Assembly: GCF_014647855.1 (NCBI RefSeq)
Contig: NZ_BMPZ01000001.1
Coordinates: 248,001 to 312,000 of the forward strand
Source of the DNA: Shewanella gelidii
GTDB taxonomy: Bacteria; Pseudomonadota; Gammaproteobacteria; Enterobacterales; Shewanellaceae
Direction: 5' to 3'
Length of the DNA: 64,000 nt
The position numbers and the translations under genes are program-made. Positions 19,705-31,213 of this stretch are shown piece after piece; positions within the stretch are counted from its first letter, which is position 1, and every line of letters starts with the position of its first letter. The notes under the pieces were generated by a model, which did no database searches, was not told the origin of the DNA, and worked only from the letters and a program-made list of their open reading frames with translations.

Positions 19705-20447
19705 ATTTTTTCTATCCAATCCTGTAATTTTGAAATTTGTTCAAACGCCGTTAAGTCCACAGTTAGGGGAGTGACAGAAACATAGCCATTAGCAACAGCA
19801 TCAAAATCAGTCCCTTCACTTGCATCTTGCTCTTCACCTGGCGGCCCAAGCCAAAATATCTCGCGACCAGCGGGGTCTTGGGTACGAATCATTCCTTCAG
19901 CTTTGTGCCGAGCGCCTAGCCGCGTTACTTTGATTCCCTTAATCTCTGCAATAGGTAAATCTGGCACGTTCACGTTTAAAATTTGGTCCTTATCGATCGG
20001 GTGTTCTCGTAACGCTTTCACAATTTTGCAGGCATAAGTAGCCGCTGAATCGTAATGTACTAATTTGCTGCCGACTAAAGAAATGGCAATTGCCGGTAAA
20101 CCTAAAAATCGACCTTCTGTAGCAGCAGCTACAGTGCCTGAATATAGGGTATCATCTCCTAAGTTGGCACCAGCATTTATACCCGATACCACCATATCAG
20201 GCTCACCATCACACAGTTCTCTTATCGCTAAATGAACACAATCTGTCGGCGTTCCGTTGACAGAAACCCGTTGATTCGACAATCGTTGCACTCTTAAAGG
20301 GTTCGTCAATGTTAGGGAATTACTTGCTCCCGAGCAATTTCGATCAGGGGCAACAGTTAATACTTCATAAAACTCTGCAAGCGCATTCGATAAGGCTTGA
20401 ATACCCGGCGCATGAATCCCATCATCATTGCTTACCAAAACCTTCAT
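19701..20447 (-). CDS. surE: 5'/3'-nucleotidase SurE
   Basis: A 248-residue metal-dependent nucleotidase important for stationary-phase survival. The N-terminal motif is [13 protein letters not shown], which holds the acidic metal ligands. [13 protein letters not shown], the [22 protein letters not shown] block and LNVNVPD follow. The ATG at 20447 has AAGGAG 9 bases upstream; an in-frame TTG precedes it. Its stop overlaps the pcm start. Confidence 0.95.
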   Translation of the reverse strand: MKVLVSNDDGIHAPGIQALSNALAEFYEVLTVAPDRNCSGASNSLTLTNPLRVQRLSNQRVSVNGTPTDCVHLAIRELCDGEPDMVVSGINAGANLGDDTLYSGTVAAATEGRFLGLPAIAISLVGSKLVHYDSAATYACKIVKALREHPIDKDQILNVNVPDLPIAEIKGIKVTRLGARHKAEGMIRTQDPAGREIFWLGPPGEEQDASEGTDFDAVANGYVSVTPLTVDLTAFEQISKLQDWIEKI

Positions 20448-20485
20448 CAAACATTGCTCCTTCTGTACTCACAAATCACGACTAT

Positions 20486-21538
20486 TCATGCGTTATCGGT
20501 TGAGGGTTGTGGCTGCTTGCTCATATCCTGATAATCAAATAATTCTCGCAACACTGACGTCGCATAGCAACCACTAGGCAAGACAAATTCCAAAGTTAAT
20601 ACATTATCCTCAACTACATACTTCAGACCTTGGGGCTCGACAATCATGGGGCGTCGCTCTTGTTGCAGCCCCGCTTGGGCAAGTCCCTCACAATCCTGCT
20701 CGAACTCAGATAAAACGCTCTTTTCAAATTGCGCAGCCTCACCTTTAGAAAGCATATCTCCTTTCCCCCATAGCGGCGCTGAAAGCTGGATATCTTTCTC
20801 CAATAAACGTTTGCAGTTCGTTTCATCCCATGAGTCAGCGACAAAATAACTCTTACTACCAGATAACATGACACAATCGCCTGCTAATTTAGCGTGGCTG
20901 TGCGTCGCCAATCGTTGGCTTACACATTGATTGAAAAGATACGATCGTACTGCCGATAAATACATGCTGCGCTTATTGCGATCTTTAACCTTTCGTCCGG
21001 CTAACATTTGACGACCTTGGATCAAATTACGACCACCGTTGCCAAAACGTTGCTCGCCAAAATAGTTCGGAACCCCTTGATGTGAAACTTGTTCAATTCT
21101 TAGTTTCACATCTTCAATATCAGAGACTTCACGCAGTGTCAGCTTAAATCGATTGCCCACAAGAGCACCTGTTCTCAACTTCTTTGTATGACGATGGGCA
21201 GACAGTATCGACAAATCAGTTGAATTCAGCTGGCTCCATTCCGGTGTCTCTTTCCCAGGAATACGTACGCCAAACCATTGCTGTGTAACTGCGTATTTAT
21301 CCTTCTGCCCGGCAAAACTGACATCTTTGGAATGAATGCCTGCAAATTTGGCAAGTTTGTCCGCAACCTGAATCGTATTTAAGCCGTCTTTCTGTATATG
21401 CAGCAAATGGTGCTCGCCTTCACCTGTTGGCTCAAAAGGCAATATTTCTTTTACAATAAAGTCACTATTATGGGTTTTAAGGTTAGCTTGCGCGCTCGGC
21501 TTACCCAGTAAATAATACAATGCGTTGGTTTGTGTCAT
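20486..21538 (-). CDS. truD: tRNA pseudouridine(13) synthase TruD
   Basis: A 350-residue enzyme that makes pseudouridine 13 in tRNA-Glu. The catalytic Asp is in FAGQKDKYAVTQQWFG near residue 80. The NYFGEQRFG motif near residue 160 and the C-terminal SGCYATSVLREL block are conserved. It lies between ispF and surE on the same strand, the same neighbourhood as in E. coli. Confidence 0.95.
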   Translation of the reverse strand: MTQTNALYYLLGKPSAQANLKTHNSDFIVKEILPFEPTGEGEHHLLHIQKDGLNTIQVADKLAKFAGIHSKDVSFAGQKDKYAVTQQWFGVRIPGKETPEWSQLNSTDLSILSAHRHTKKLRTGALVGNRFKLTLREVSDIEDVKLRIEQVSHQGVPNYFGEQRFGNGGRNLIQGRQMLAGRKVKDRNKRSMYLSAVRSYLFNQCVSQRLATHSHAKLAGDCVMLSGSKSYFVADSWDETNCKRLLEKDIQLSAPLWGKGDMLSKGEAAQFEKSVLSEFEQDCEGLAQAGLQQERRPMIVEPQGLKYVVEDNVLTLEFVLPSGCYATSVLRELFDYQDMSKQPQPSTDNA

Positions 21539-21561
21539 GATCGTTCTGTAGTCACTTCATC

Positions 21562-22041
21562 TTATTTAATTAACAATACGACAGCTTCAACAGCTATGCC
21601 TTCTTTTCGCCCGGTAAAGCCTAACTTTTCGGTCGTTGTTGCTTTCACATTCAGATTTTCAACTTCTGTCTCAAAGTCTTCAGCCAACACATCACGCATA
21701 GCTTGGATATAAGGTAGTAACTTCGGAACTTGCGCGATCACCGTAACGTCGAGGTTCCCTAATCCATAGCCGCGCTCCTTTGCAAGCGCAATACAGTGCC
21801 GTAATAGGACACGACTATCTGCGCCTGAAAATTGTGGATCGGTATCAGGAAAGTGTTTACCGATGTCACCTAAAGCTAGCGCACCAAGTACAGCGTCACT
21901 TATCGCATGAAGTACAACATCACCATCGGAATGCGCAATAAGACCACAGTCATAAGGCACATTGACACCACAAAGCATCAACGGCGCATTGCCACCAAAC
22001 TTATGTACATCAAATCCATGGCCAATTCGGATATTCGTCAT
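21562..22041 (-). CDS. ispF: 2-C-methyl-D-erythritol 2,4-cyclodiphosphate synthase
   Basis: A 159-residue trimeric enzyme of the MEP isoprenoid pathway that closes the cyclodiphosphate. The N-terminal [11 protein letters not shown] holds the zinc ligands Asp and His. [18 protein letters not shown], the [10 protein letters not shown] loop and [15 protein letters not shown] are diagnostic. The frame is open upstream to 22101 and overlaps ispD, but homology starts at the ATG at 22041, 19 bases after the ispD stop. Cotranscribed with ispD. Confidence 0.96.
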   Translation of the reverse strand: MTNIRIGHGFDVHKFGGNAPLMLCGVNVPYDCGLIAHSDGDVVLHAISDAVLGALALGDIGKHFPDTDPQFSGADSRVLLRHCIALAKERGYGLGNLDVTVIAQVPKLLPYIQAMRDVLAEDFETEVENLNVKATTTEKLGFTGRKEGIAVEAVVLLIK

Positions 22042-22060
22042 TGAAACACACTCCTTACCA

Positions 22061-22750
22061 TTATCTGCGAGCCAAAAATAACTCAGCCAATGCAAGATCA
22101 TCAGGATGGGTCACTTTTATATTATCTGCACGGCCTATAACCAAAGCGGGTTGAACACCGCCCCACTCCATCGCAGACGCTTCATCTGTAATATTTACGC
22201 CATTTTGCAGCGCTTTGTCTAAATATGATGCGAGCAGCTCGGCAGGAAAGAGCTGTGGCGTTAATGCATGCCATAGCGATTCCCGGCATACGGTTTCACC
22301 GATTTTCCCTTGGGTATTTGCACGCTTCATCGTATCTCTTACTGGCATTGCTAATATTGCCCCTTGCGGGTTATCTAGCCTCGACGCCAGCAATTTATCA
22401 ATGTCAGAAGGCTTTAAACATGGTCTCGCAGCATCATGAACGAGTGCCCAAGAGCCTGAATCGGCAATTTTTAACCCTGCTAAAACAGAATCTGCACGCT
22501 CTTTTCCTCCGACAACGGTAGTCAACTTTGGATGTGTTGCTTGAGCGAGTGAAGGAAACGTTTGATCTTCAGGGTTAAGTGCGACGACGACTTGATCTAT
22601 TTTGTCGTGATTTAAAAGTACATCAAGCGTATGAGCAAGGATACATTGTTCGCCTAATGGTAAGTATTGCTTAGGAATATCGGCTTGCATTCTGCTACCG
22701 ATCCCAGCCGCAGGCACAATGGCAACGACTTTAGAGGGTTGTGTTTTCAA
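22061..22750 (-). CDS. ispD: 2-C-methyl-D-erythritol 4-phosphate cytidylyltransferase
   Basis: A 229-residue enzyme that transfers CMP to methylerythritol phosphate in the MEP pathway. The nucleotide loop is [28 protein letters not shown] and RDTMKRA follow. The start appears to be TTG at 22750, with GAGG 8 bases upstream, because the nearby ATG is in another frame. It follows ftsB by 14 bases, as in E. coli. Confidence 0.96.
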   Translation of the reverse strand: MKTQPSKVVAIVPAAGIGSRMQADIPKQYLPLGEQCILAHTLDVLLNHDKIDQVVVALNPEDQTFPSLAQATHPKLTTVVGGKERADSVLAGLKIADSGSWALVHDAARPCLKPSDIDKLLASRLDNPQGAILAMPVRDTMKRANTQGKIGETVCRESLWHALTPQLFPAELLASYLDKALQNGVNITDEASAMEWGGVQPALVIGRADNIKVTHPDDLALAELFLARR

Positions 22751-22764
22751 AGCCCATGCCTCTA

Positions 22765-23067
22765 CTACTGAAATGTCTTTTTAATTTTGTTTGAATCACG
22801 ATTGACTACACGGTAAAAAGTTTCACCTTCTTTGACCATGCCAAGTTCATTTCGGGCTCGCTCTTCTAGTGCAACGGTACCACTGCGGAGTTCATAAATT
22901 TCTTCTTTTAAAACTTCATTTCGATCGATTAGTTTTGCATTTGTTGCTTGTTGCAAAGCAATTTGCTTCTCCAAACTGTAATATTCAGTCAAGCTATTCT
23001 CACCAATCCATAGGCGATACTGTAAAAGTGCTAAGACAATTGTGATGACAAAAACTAAACGTTTCAT
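22765..23067 (-). CDS. ftsB: cell division protein FtsB
   Basis: A 100-residue bitopic protein: one membrane helix (about residues 3-20), then a periplasmic coiled coil (QIALQQATNAKLIDRNEVLKEEI) and the conserved RNELGMVKEGETFY segment. FtsB forms the FtsQLB complex that signals the divisome to start septal synthesis. A strong terminator separates it from eno, so it probably has its own promoter. Confidence 0.93.
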   Translation of the reverse strand: MKRLVFVITIVLALLQYRLWIGENSLTEYYSLEKQIALQQATNAKLIDRNEVLKEEIYELRSGTVALEERARNELGMVKEGETFYRVVNRDSNKIKKTFQ

Positions 23068-23125
23068 AAGGCTATGAGATCAGGGTCGTCGCTTCATTGG
23101 AATATAGTAAACAGATAGTACAACA

Positions 23126-23153
23126 AAAAAGGCCACCTAGTGGTGGCCTTTTT
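23126..23153 (-). terminator. eno terminator
   Basis: AAAAAGGCCACC, loop TAGT, GGTGGCCTTTTT: a 12-bp perfect stem with a U-tract, downstream of eno and upstream of ftsB. It is symmetric enough to work in both directions. Confidence 0.93.
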
Positions 23154-23170
23154 GTACTTTGGTCAAATTT

Positions 23171-24535
<1,365 letters not shown>

Positions 24536-24579
24536 TTAAAAGAATAAAGACCGGTCGATCTTTGCAGAACGCCGGCCTT
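24536..24579 (-). terminator. probable pyrG terminator
   Basis: On the minus strand AAGGCCGG and CCGGTCTT pair (8 bp, one wobble) around a 17-base loop, followed by TATTCTTTT. It could partly separate pyrG from eno. Confidence 0.55.
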
Positions 24580-24592
24580 ATCGGAAAAAGGG

Positions 24593-26266
<1,674 letters not shown>

Positions 26267-26420
26267 TTATAAAGCACTAGGACGGGAAAATATTATACCA
26301 AAGGCGCACAGCTTCGACAATTAACAAATACTATTATCTGACTTCCTGAGCAAAAATCAGTTTGCTGACCGACAATTTTCAGCTAAACGCGATGAACAAG
26401 ACCTAGAGAAGTCTGCTCAT

Positions 26421-27215
26421 TTAGCTCAGCTCTTGTTTTACTTGTTCCCAATATACATCGAGCTCTTGCAAGCTATGAGACTCCATAGGCTTTCCACTGA
26501 CCAAAGCTTTTTGCTCTACACCCCGAAAACGCTGTTCAAATTTGCGATTGGCTTGCCTTAGGGCTTGTTCCGGATCAACCTTGAGGTGCCTCGCAAGATT
26601 AGTCACCGCAAATAATAGGTCTCCGACTTCATCTTGTACTTTTTGCGGTGAAACGTCTTTCTGTTTAACTTCATATAAAACTTCATCAAACTCTTCATGA
26701 ATTTTATCGACCACAGGCCCAAGATCTGGCCAGTCAAAACCCACTCTTGCGACTCGCTTCTGAATCTTAACAGCCCGAGAAAGTGCAGGTAGTGATACTG
26801 GAATATTATCTAACGCAGAGTGGAGCGACTTATCTTGTCGCTCTTTGGCTTTTATTGCCTCCCACGTTTGTTTCACCTGTGTTGTTGAGGTGAGCTGAAT
26901 ATCGCCAAACACATGCGGATGACGACTGGTTAGTTTTTGGCAAACGCGATCAACGACCGTGGCAAAGTCAAAGATGCCCTGCTCTTTACCTAACTGGCAA
27001 TAAAAAACAACTTGAAACAACAAATCTCCCAGCTCATCAGGTAATTCATCTAGCGCCATTCGTTCAATCGTATCAGCAACTTCATAAGCCTCTTCGAGAG
27101 TAAAAGGCACAATACTTTGGTATGTCTGCACTTTATCCCATGGACAGCCAGTCTCAGGATCTCGTAACCGCGCCATTATCTTCAGTAAAGGGGTTATATC
27201 AGCGGTTGGGGACAT
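26421..27215 (-). CDS. mazG: nucleoside triphosphate pyrophosphohydrolase MazG
   Basis: About 264 residues with two MazG repeats. The first begins ARLRDPETGCPWDKVQTYQS and holds EEAYEVADTI and DELGDLLFQVVFY; the second holds EEFDEVLYEV and DEVGDLLFAVTNLARHL. The EExxE and ExxD metal motifs are intact. It hydrolyses (d)NTPs to monophosphates, clears damaged nucleotides, and in E. coli can lower ppGpp. The ATG at 27215 is preferred over the in-frame GTG at 27227. No mazEF toxin pair lies between it and relA, unlike E. coli. Confidence 0.94.
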   Translation of the reverse strand: MSPTADITPLLKIMARLRDPETGCPWDKVQTYQSIVPFTLEEAYEVADTIERMALDELPDELGDLLFQVVFYCQLGKEQGIFDFATVVDRVCQKLTSRHPHVFGDIQLTSTTQVKQTWEAIKAKERQDKSLHSALDNIPVSLPALSRAVKIQKRVARVGFDWPDLGPVVDKIHEEFDEVLYEVKQKDVSPQKVQDEVGDLLFAVTNLARHLKVDPEQALRQANRKFEQRFRGVEQKALVSGKPMESHSLQELDVYWEQVKQELS

Positions 27216-27337
27216 AAGAGTTCTCACTTTTCACGCAGGATTTGCAATGCGATGGGGTTACAGATTGATGAAATAAACACATGCCAAACAACATCCCAAG
27301 ATATCTCAATTTAATTGGTATTAAGCCATCCTTCAAA

Positions 27338-27365
27338 TGGCCAATCCGACTATTCGGACTGGCCA
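27338..27365 (-). other. strong hairpin after relA
   Basis: Arms TGGCCA-A-TCCGA and TCGGA-C-TGGCCA form an 11-bp stem with one mismatch around CTAT, 31 bases after relA. Only three T residues follow, so it is a poor intrinsic terminator. It may be an RNA-stabilising or processing structure between relA and mazG. Confidence 0.45.
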
Positions 27366-27395
27366 CGTTTAGGCATGCTTTAGGTGTGGTTGCCG

Positions 27396-29603
27396 TTAAA
27401 GACGACGCGCTTCAATGACACTTTCAACTTGAGCAATTTTTTGCAATATTCGAGACAACCCATCGAGATTATACAGCTCTAGTTCCAGCTCAATCGCTGC
27501 GGTTTGAGTTTTCACATCCGAAGAAGAGCTCATCGCTAAAACATGAGATTTTTCTGCTGCAAGCACTGTAGTCAGATCCCGAAGCAAACCGCCACGATCA
27601 TTCGCGGTTACCCGAATACGGATTTTATAGCCGCCTGAGTAGTTCTCCCCCCAAACCACATCCACAGAGCGTTCCGGGTGAACACGCAATAATTCTTTGA
27701 CTTGTTCACAATCAGCACGATGCACCGAAATACCACGGCCTTTCGTAATGTAGCCAAAGATTTCATCTCCGGGAACGGGCTGACAGCAATTGGCGATATG
27801 GCTCATTAAATTACCCACGCCATTCACTTCAACTTGGCCTTTGCTTTTTGCTGAAGATGCCTGTTTATTGTGTTGCTGGCTTTTCTTTACGATGCCTTCA
27901 ACAACCTCTTCGTCTGTGACCTCTGACGCTCGGTTCTGGCTTTCAACATGATTCACAACTTGATTTAAGCGCACGTCACCGCCGCCAATACCAGCCAGAA
28001 GATCATCCATGCTCACCATATTGAAACGCTCAACAGCACTTTGCGCATCTTTTAACTTCATACCAATCCGAGTTAGTTCTGTTTCTAACATCTCCTTACC
28101 CGCGACGATATTTTTGTCTCTATCTTGCTGTTTAAACCAGTGCAAGATCTTTGAACGCGCTCGTGAGGAACGGATATAGCCTAAGTTTGGGTTTAACCAA
28201 TCTCTTTTGGGGTTAGGTTGCTTGGAAGTAATAATTTCAACGCGCTCGCCGGTATCCACTTGATAAGTGAATTGAACGATGCGGCCATCAACTTTTGCAC
28301 CAATACAGCGGTGTCCAACTTGTGAGTGAATATAATAGGCAAAATCTAAAACAGTTGAACCTTGGGGTAAATCGACGACTTCACCGCTCGGAGTAAATAC
28401 ATAGACACGATCTTCAAAAACTTGACTACGGATCTCATCAACTAAATTGCCACTTTCAGCCACATCTTCTTGCCACTGCAAAATTTTGCGTAGCCAATTA
28501 ATTTTCTCTTCGTAACCGCTCTGCTTACCTGCATGCCCTTCTTTATATTTCCAGTGGGCGGCAACACCAAGCTCGGCATCGTCATGCATTTCCTGGGTAC
28601 GAATTTGGATCTCAACCGTCTTCCCTTCTGGGCCCACGACAATAGTATGAATCGATTGATAACCATTTGGTTTAGGGTTGGCGACGTAGTCATCGAATTC
28701 CCGAGGAATATGATGCCAAAGCGTATGCACCACTCCCAAAGCGCCGTAACAATCCTGAAGGCGGTCAGTCACAATTCGAACCGCGCGCACATCAAATAGC
28801 TCATCAAAAGCGAGTTGCTTGCCTTTCATTTTTCGCCAAATACTATAAATATGTTTTGGTCGACCGTAGACTTTGGCTCGAATATTTTCGGCATCGAGTT
28901 TACTTTGCAATTGACTGACAAACTCATCAACGAAGGTCTCACGATCTAACCGTTTGCCATCCAACTGTTTGGCAATGTCTTTGTATGTTTCCGGATGCAA
29001 ATACCGAAATGAAATGTCTTCCAATTCCCACTTCAGTTGACCAATGCCAAGGCGGTTCGCGAGTGGCGCATAAATATCTGAAATTTCTCGGGCTAATAAA
29101 ACTCTGGTTTCTTCATCAGAATTTTTAACCTGACGAAGCTGACACACTTTTTCAGCGAGTTTAATAACCACGGCTCTTACATCTTCGACCATAGCCAGGA
29201 GCATTCGACGAATATTGTCAACTTGAGGCTCGGATGAACTCGAGGTTTGTAAGTTTCCAATCGCATTCATCGTGACAGCACTACCGACTAAATTGGCTAA
29301 ACTCGCCCCAAAACGCGCTTCGATTACCTCTTTGTCCAATAACCCAGCATCTAACATGACAAATAGAACTGCGGCTTGAAGCGTTTCTAGATCCATATTT
29401 AATGGGGCTAAAATCTCGATCATTTCACGCGCTTGTACTAACAGTAATTGTTTGACGTTTTTATCTTGGAATTTTAGGTCGTCGATTTGTTGAAACAATT
29501 GCAGCACTTTTTCAGCTTCGTCACTGTCACATATATGGCGTTGTGCCCAAGCTTCTAGCTGAAAATTAGGATCATCAAAATGCGCTTCGCGAACCGATAC
29601 CAT
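27396..29603 (-). CDS. relA: (p)ppGpp synthetase RelA
   Basis: A 735-residue ribosome-associated synthetase that makes (p)ppGpp when uncharged tRNA enters the A site. The N-terminal domain aligns with the SpoT hydrolase but lacks the HD motif (FVMLDAG in its place), as expected for RelA. The synthetase has RAKVYGRPKHIYSIWRKM, FDVRAVRIV and PNGYQSIHTIVVG. TGS (VVDLPQGSTVLDFAY), zinc-finger (CCQPVPGDEIFGY) and ACT domains follow. It lies between rlmD and mazG, as in E. coli. Confidence 0.97.
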   Translation of the reverse strand: MVSVREAHFDDPNFQLEAWAQRHICDSDEAEKVLQLFQQIDDLKFQDKNVKQLLLVQAREMIEILAPLNMDLETLQAAVLFVMLDAGLLDKEVIEARFGASLANLVGSAVTMNAIGNLQTSSSSEPQVDNIRRMLLAMVEDVRAVVIKLAEKVCQLRQVKNSDEETRVLLAREISDIYAPLANRLGIGQLKWELEDISFRYLHPETYKDIAKQLDGKRLDRETFVDEFVSQLQSKLDAENIRAKVYGRPKHIYSIWRKMKGKQLAFDELFDVRAVRIVTDRLQDCYGALGVVHTLWHHIPREFDDYVANPKPNGYQSIHTIVVGPEGKTVEIQIRTQEMHDDAELGVAAHWKYKEGHAGKQSGYEEKINWLRKILQWQEDVAESGNLVDEIRSQVFEDRVYVFTPSGEVVDLPQGSTVLDFAYYIHSQVGHRCIGAKVDGRIVQFTYQVDTGERVEIITSKQPNPKRDWLNPNLGYIRSSRARSKILHWFKQQDRDKNIVAGKEMLETELTRIGMKLKDAQSAVERFNMVSMDDLLAGIGGGDVRLNQVVNHVESQNRASEVTDEEVVEGIVKKSQQHNKQASSAKSKGQVEVNGVGNLMSHIANCCQPVPGDEIFGYITKGRGISVHRADCEQVKELLRVHPERSVDVVWGENYSGGYKIRIRVTANDRGGLLRDLTTVLAAEKSHVLAMSSSSDVKTQTAAIELELELYNLDGLSRILQKIAQVESVIEARRL

Positions 29604-29747
29604 GGATACATTCCTTAATTAACGTCGAATCGATATTATGCCTCAAAACCAGCGACAAATATCTTGATATAACATCATAACTTTCTATTTTAAAGAGACA
29701 AGAAAGATAGCAAATACAATGGGCAAATGGCCAAACACTCAGCAAAT

Positions 29748-31115
29748 TTAACGCTCAAATAGTGCAATTGCCTCGATATGGTGCGTCTGAGGAAACATAT
29801 CCAGCATACTGAGTTGCTTCAGTTGATAACCTTGTTCAATGAGCACCTGAGCATCACGTGCTAAGCTCGCGGGATTACAAGAAACATAAACAACTTTTTT
29901 AGGCTGCATTTGCTCCAGTTGATGTAGTACTTCATAAGCACCAGCCCGGGCAGGATCAAGAAGCAACTTGTCAATTTTCCCAAGCCAGCTGGCTTCATTT
30001 AAATCCCGGCTCAAATCTGCATGGAAAAACTCAAGGTTACCAATATGGTTTTGAGCTGCATTTATCTTTGCTTGCGCAACCATCGCGGGCACGCCTTCGA
30101 CCCCAACAACATCTGCGTTAAATTGAGCCAAAGCAACACTAAAATTACCGACCCCACAAAACAAATCAAGCACCCTTTCTCCAGGCTGAAGGGCAAGCCA
30201 CTTAACCGCTTGAGCAATCATTAACTGATTCATTTCACCATTTACTTGGATAAAATTCCCTGGAGAAAACTCAAGTTTGCAATGTTGACCAGAAGCCAAA
30301 GCCACCTCATAAAACGGAGCTTGGGCTATGGATGATGCGGCTTCCTGTGGTGCAGTTGTGTCTTTCAACGCAATGCACAGGCCGTCGTCTTGCTGCAGCC
30401 ACAATGCCACATCGTGCTCTCGAGCAAAGCCCTCTAATGCGGATTCATCACTTTCTCGCAAGTCTTGGGTTATTCTTAATACAATAAACAAGCCATTTTT
30501 CGCAGCGGTCAGTTCAACATGGCCAATACTGGTTCGACAAGCGAGCGTATTTAGTAATTCAGACAGTGGTGCAATCAATTGCGATAATGAAGGCATAAGC
30601 ACTTTGCAATGCTGAATTGCAATAACATCATTGCTTTGTGGTGCTCGAAAACCTAAAGATAAACGCTTGGATTTTTTATTATATTTTGTTGCCAATCGAG
30701 CGCGACGTCGATAACCCCACGCATCGCCCTCAATGATGGAAGGCTTAACGATATCTTGTTTGATTGCTCGGCTGATTATATCGGCCAATGCCTTTTGCTT
30801 ATGTTGTCTCTGTTTCGCAACATGAAGGTGCTGCATATCACAGCCGCCGCACTGGCCATAGTACTCACAAGCCGGCTGAACACGATCTGGGCTTTGTTTT
30901 GTAATTTCAATAACTCGACCACGTGCATAACTCTTTTTTTGCTCAACTAATTGAGCAATAACATCTTCGCCAGGCAAGGTATTCGGAATAAACACAACTT
31001 TACCTTGGTGCTGAGAAATACCAGCCCCCAAATGATCTAATTGTTCAATCTGAAGCGGTAATCGCGGAGAAAGTTGCTTCGTGCGCTTGGGCTTTGGTTT
31101 AAAAAATTGTGCCAT
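29748..31115 (-). CDS. rlmD: 23S rRNA (uracil(1939)-C5)-methyltransferase RlmD
   Basis: A 455-residue enzyme with an N-terminal TRAM RNA-binding domain. Its iron-sulfur cysteines lie in CEYYGQCGGCDMQH plus a later Cys (QHCKVL). The SAM-dependent methyltransferase domain has VLDLFCGVGNFS, LLLDPARAG and the catalytic YVSCNPASLARD. It methylates U1939 of 23S rRNA. It is transcribed toward relA and divergently from barA; both relations are as in E. coli. Confidence 0.95.
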   Translation of the reverse strand: MAQFFKPKPKRTKQLSPRLPLQIEQLDHLGAGISQHQGKVVFIPNTLPGEDVIAQLVEQKKSYARGRVIEITKQSPDRVQPACEYYGQCGGCDMQHLHVAKQRQHKQKALADIISRAIKQDIVKPSIIEGDAWGYRRRARLATKYNKKSKRLSLGFRAPQSNDVIAIQHCKVLMPSLSQLIAPLSELLNTLACRTSIGHVELTAAKNGLFIVLRITQDLRESDESALEGFAREHDVALWLQQDDGLCIALKDTTAPQEAASSIAQAPFYEVALASGQHCKLEFSPGNFIQVNGEMNQLMIAQAVKWLALQPGERVLDLFCGVGNFSVALAQFNADVVGVEGVPAMVAQAKINAAQNHIGNLEFFHADLSRDLNEASWLGKIDKLLLDPARAGAYEVLHQLEQMQPKKVVYVSCNPASLARDAQVLIEQGYQLKQLSMLDMFPQTHHIEAIALFER

Positions 31116-31213
31116 CTATCTCTCGAAATCAATAAACTACTGGCAAAGACAGGCCTATTTCTGGCAGTCTAAGCAAACGATTCATCTTTTGTAATTGGGA
31201 ATACCGCCGCCGA

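Noticed and set aside
27396..29603. Missing HD hydrolase motif in RelA as an anomaly
   Set aside because: This is the normal difference between RelA and SpoT.
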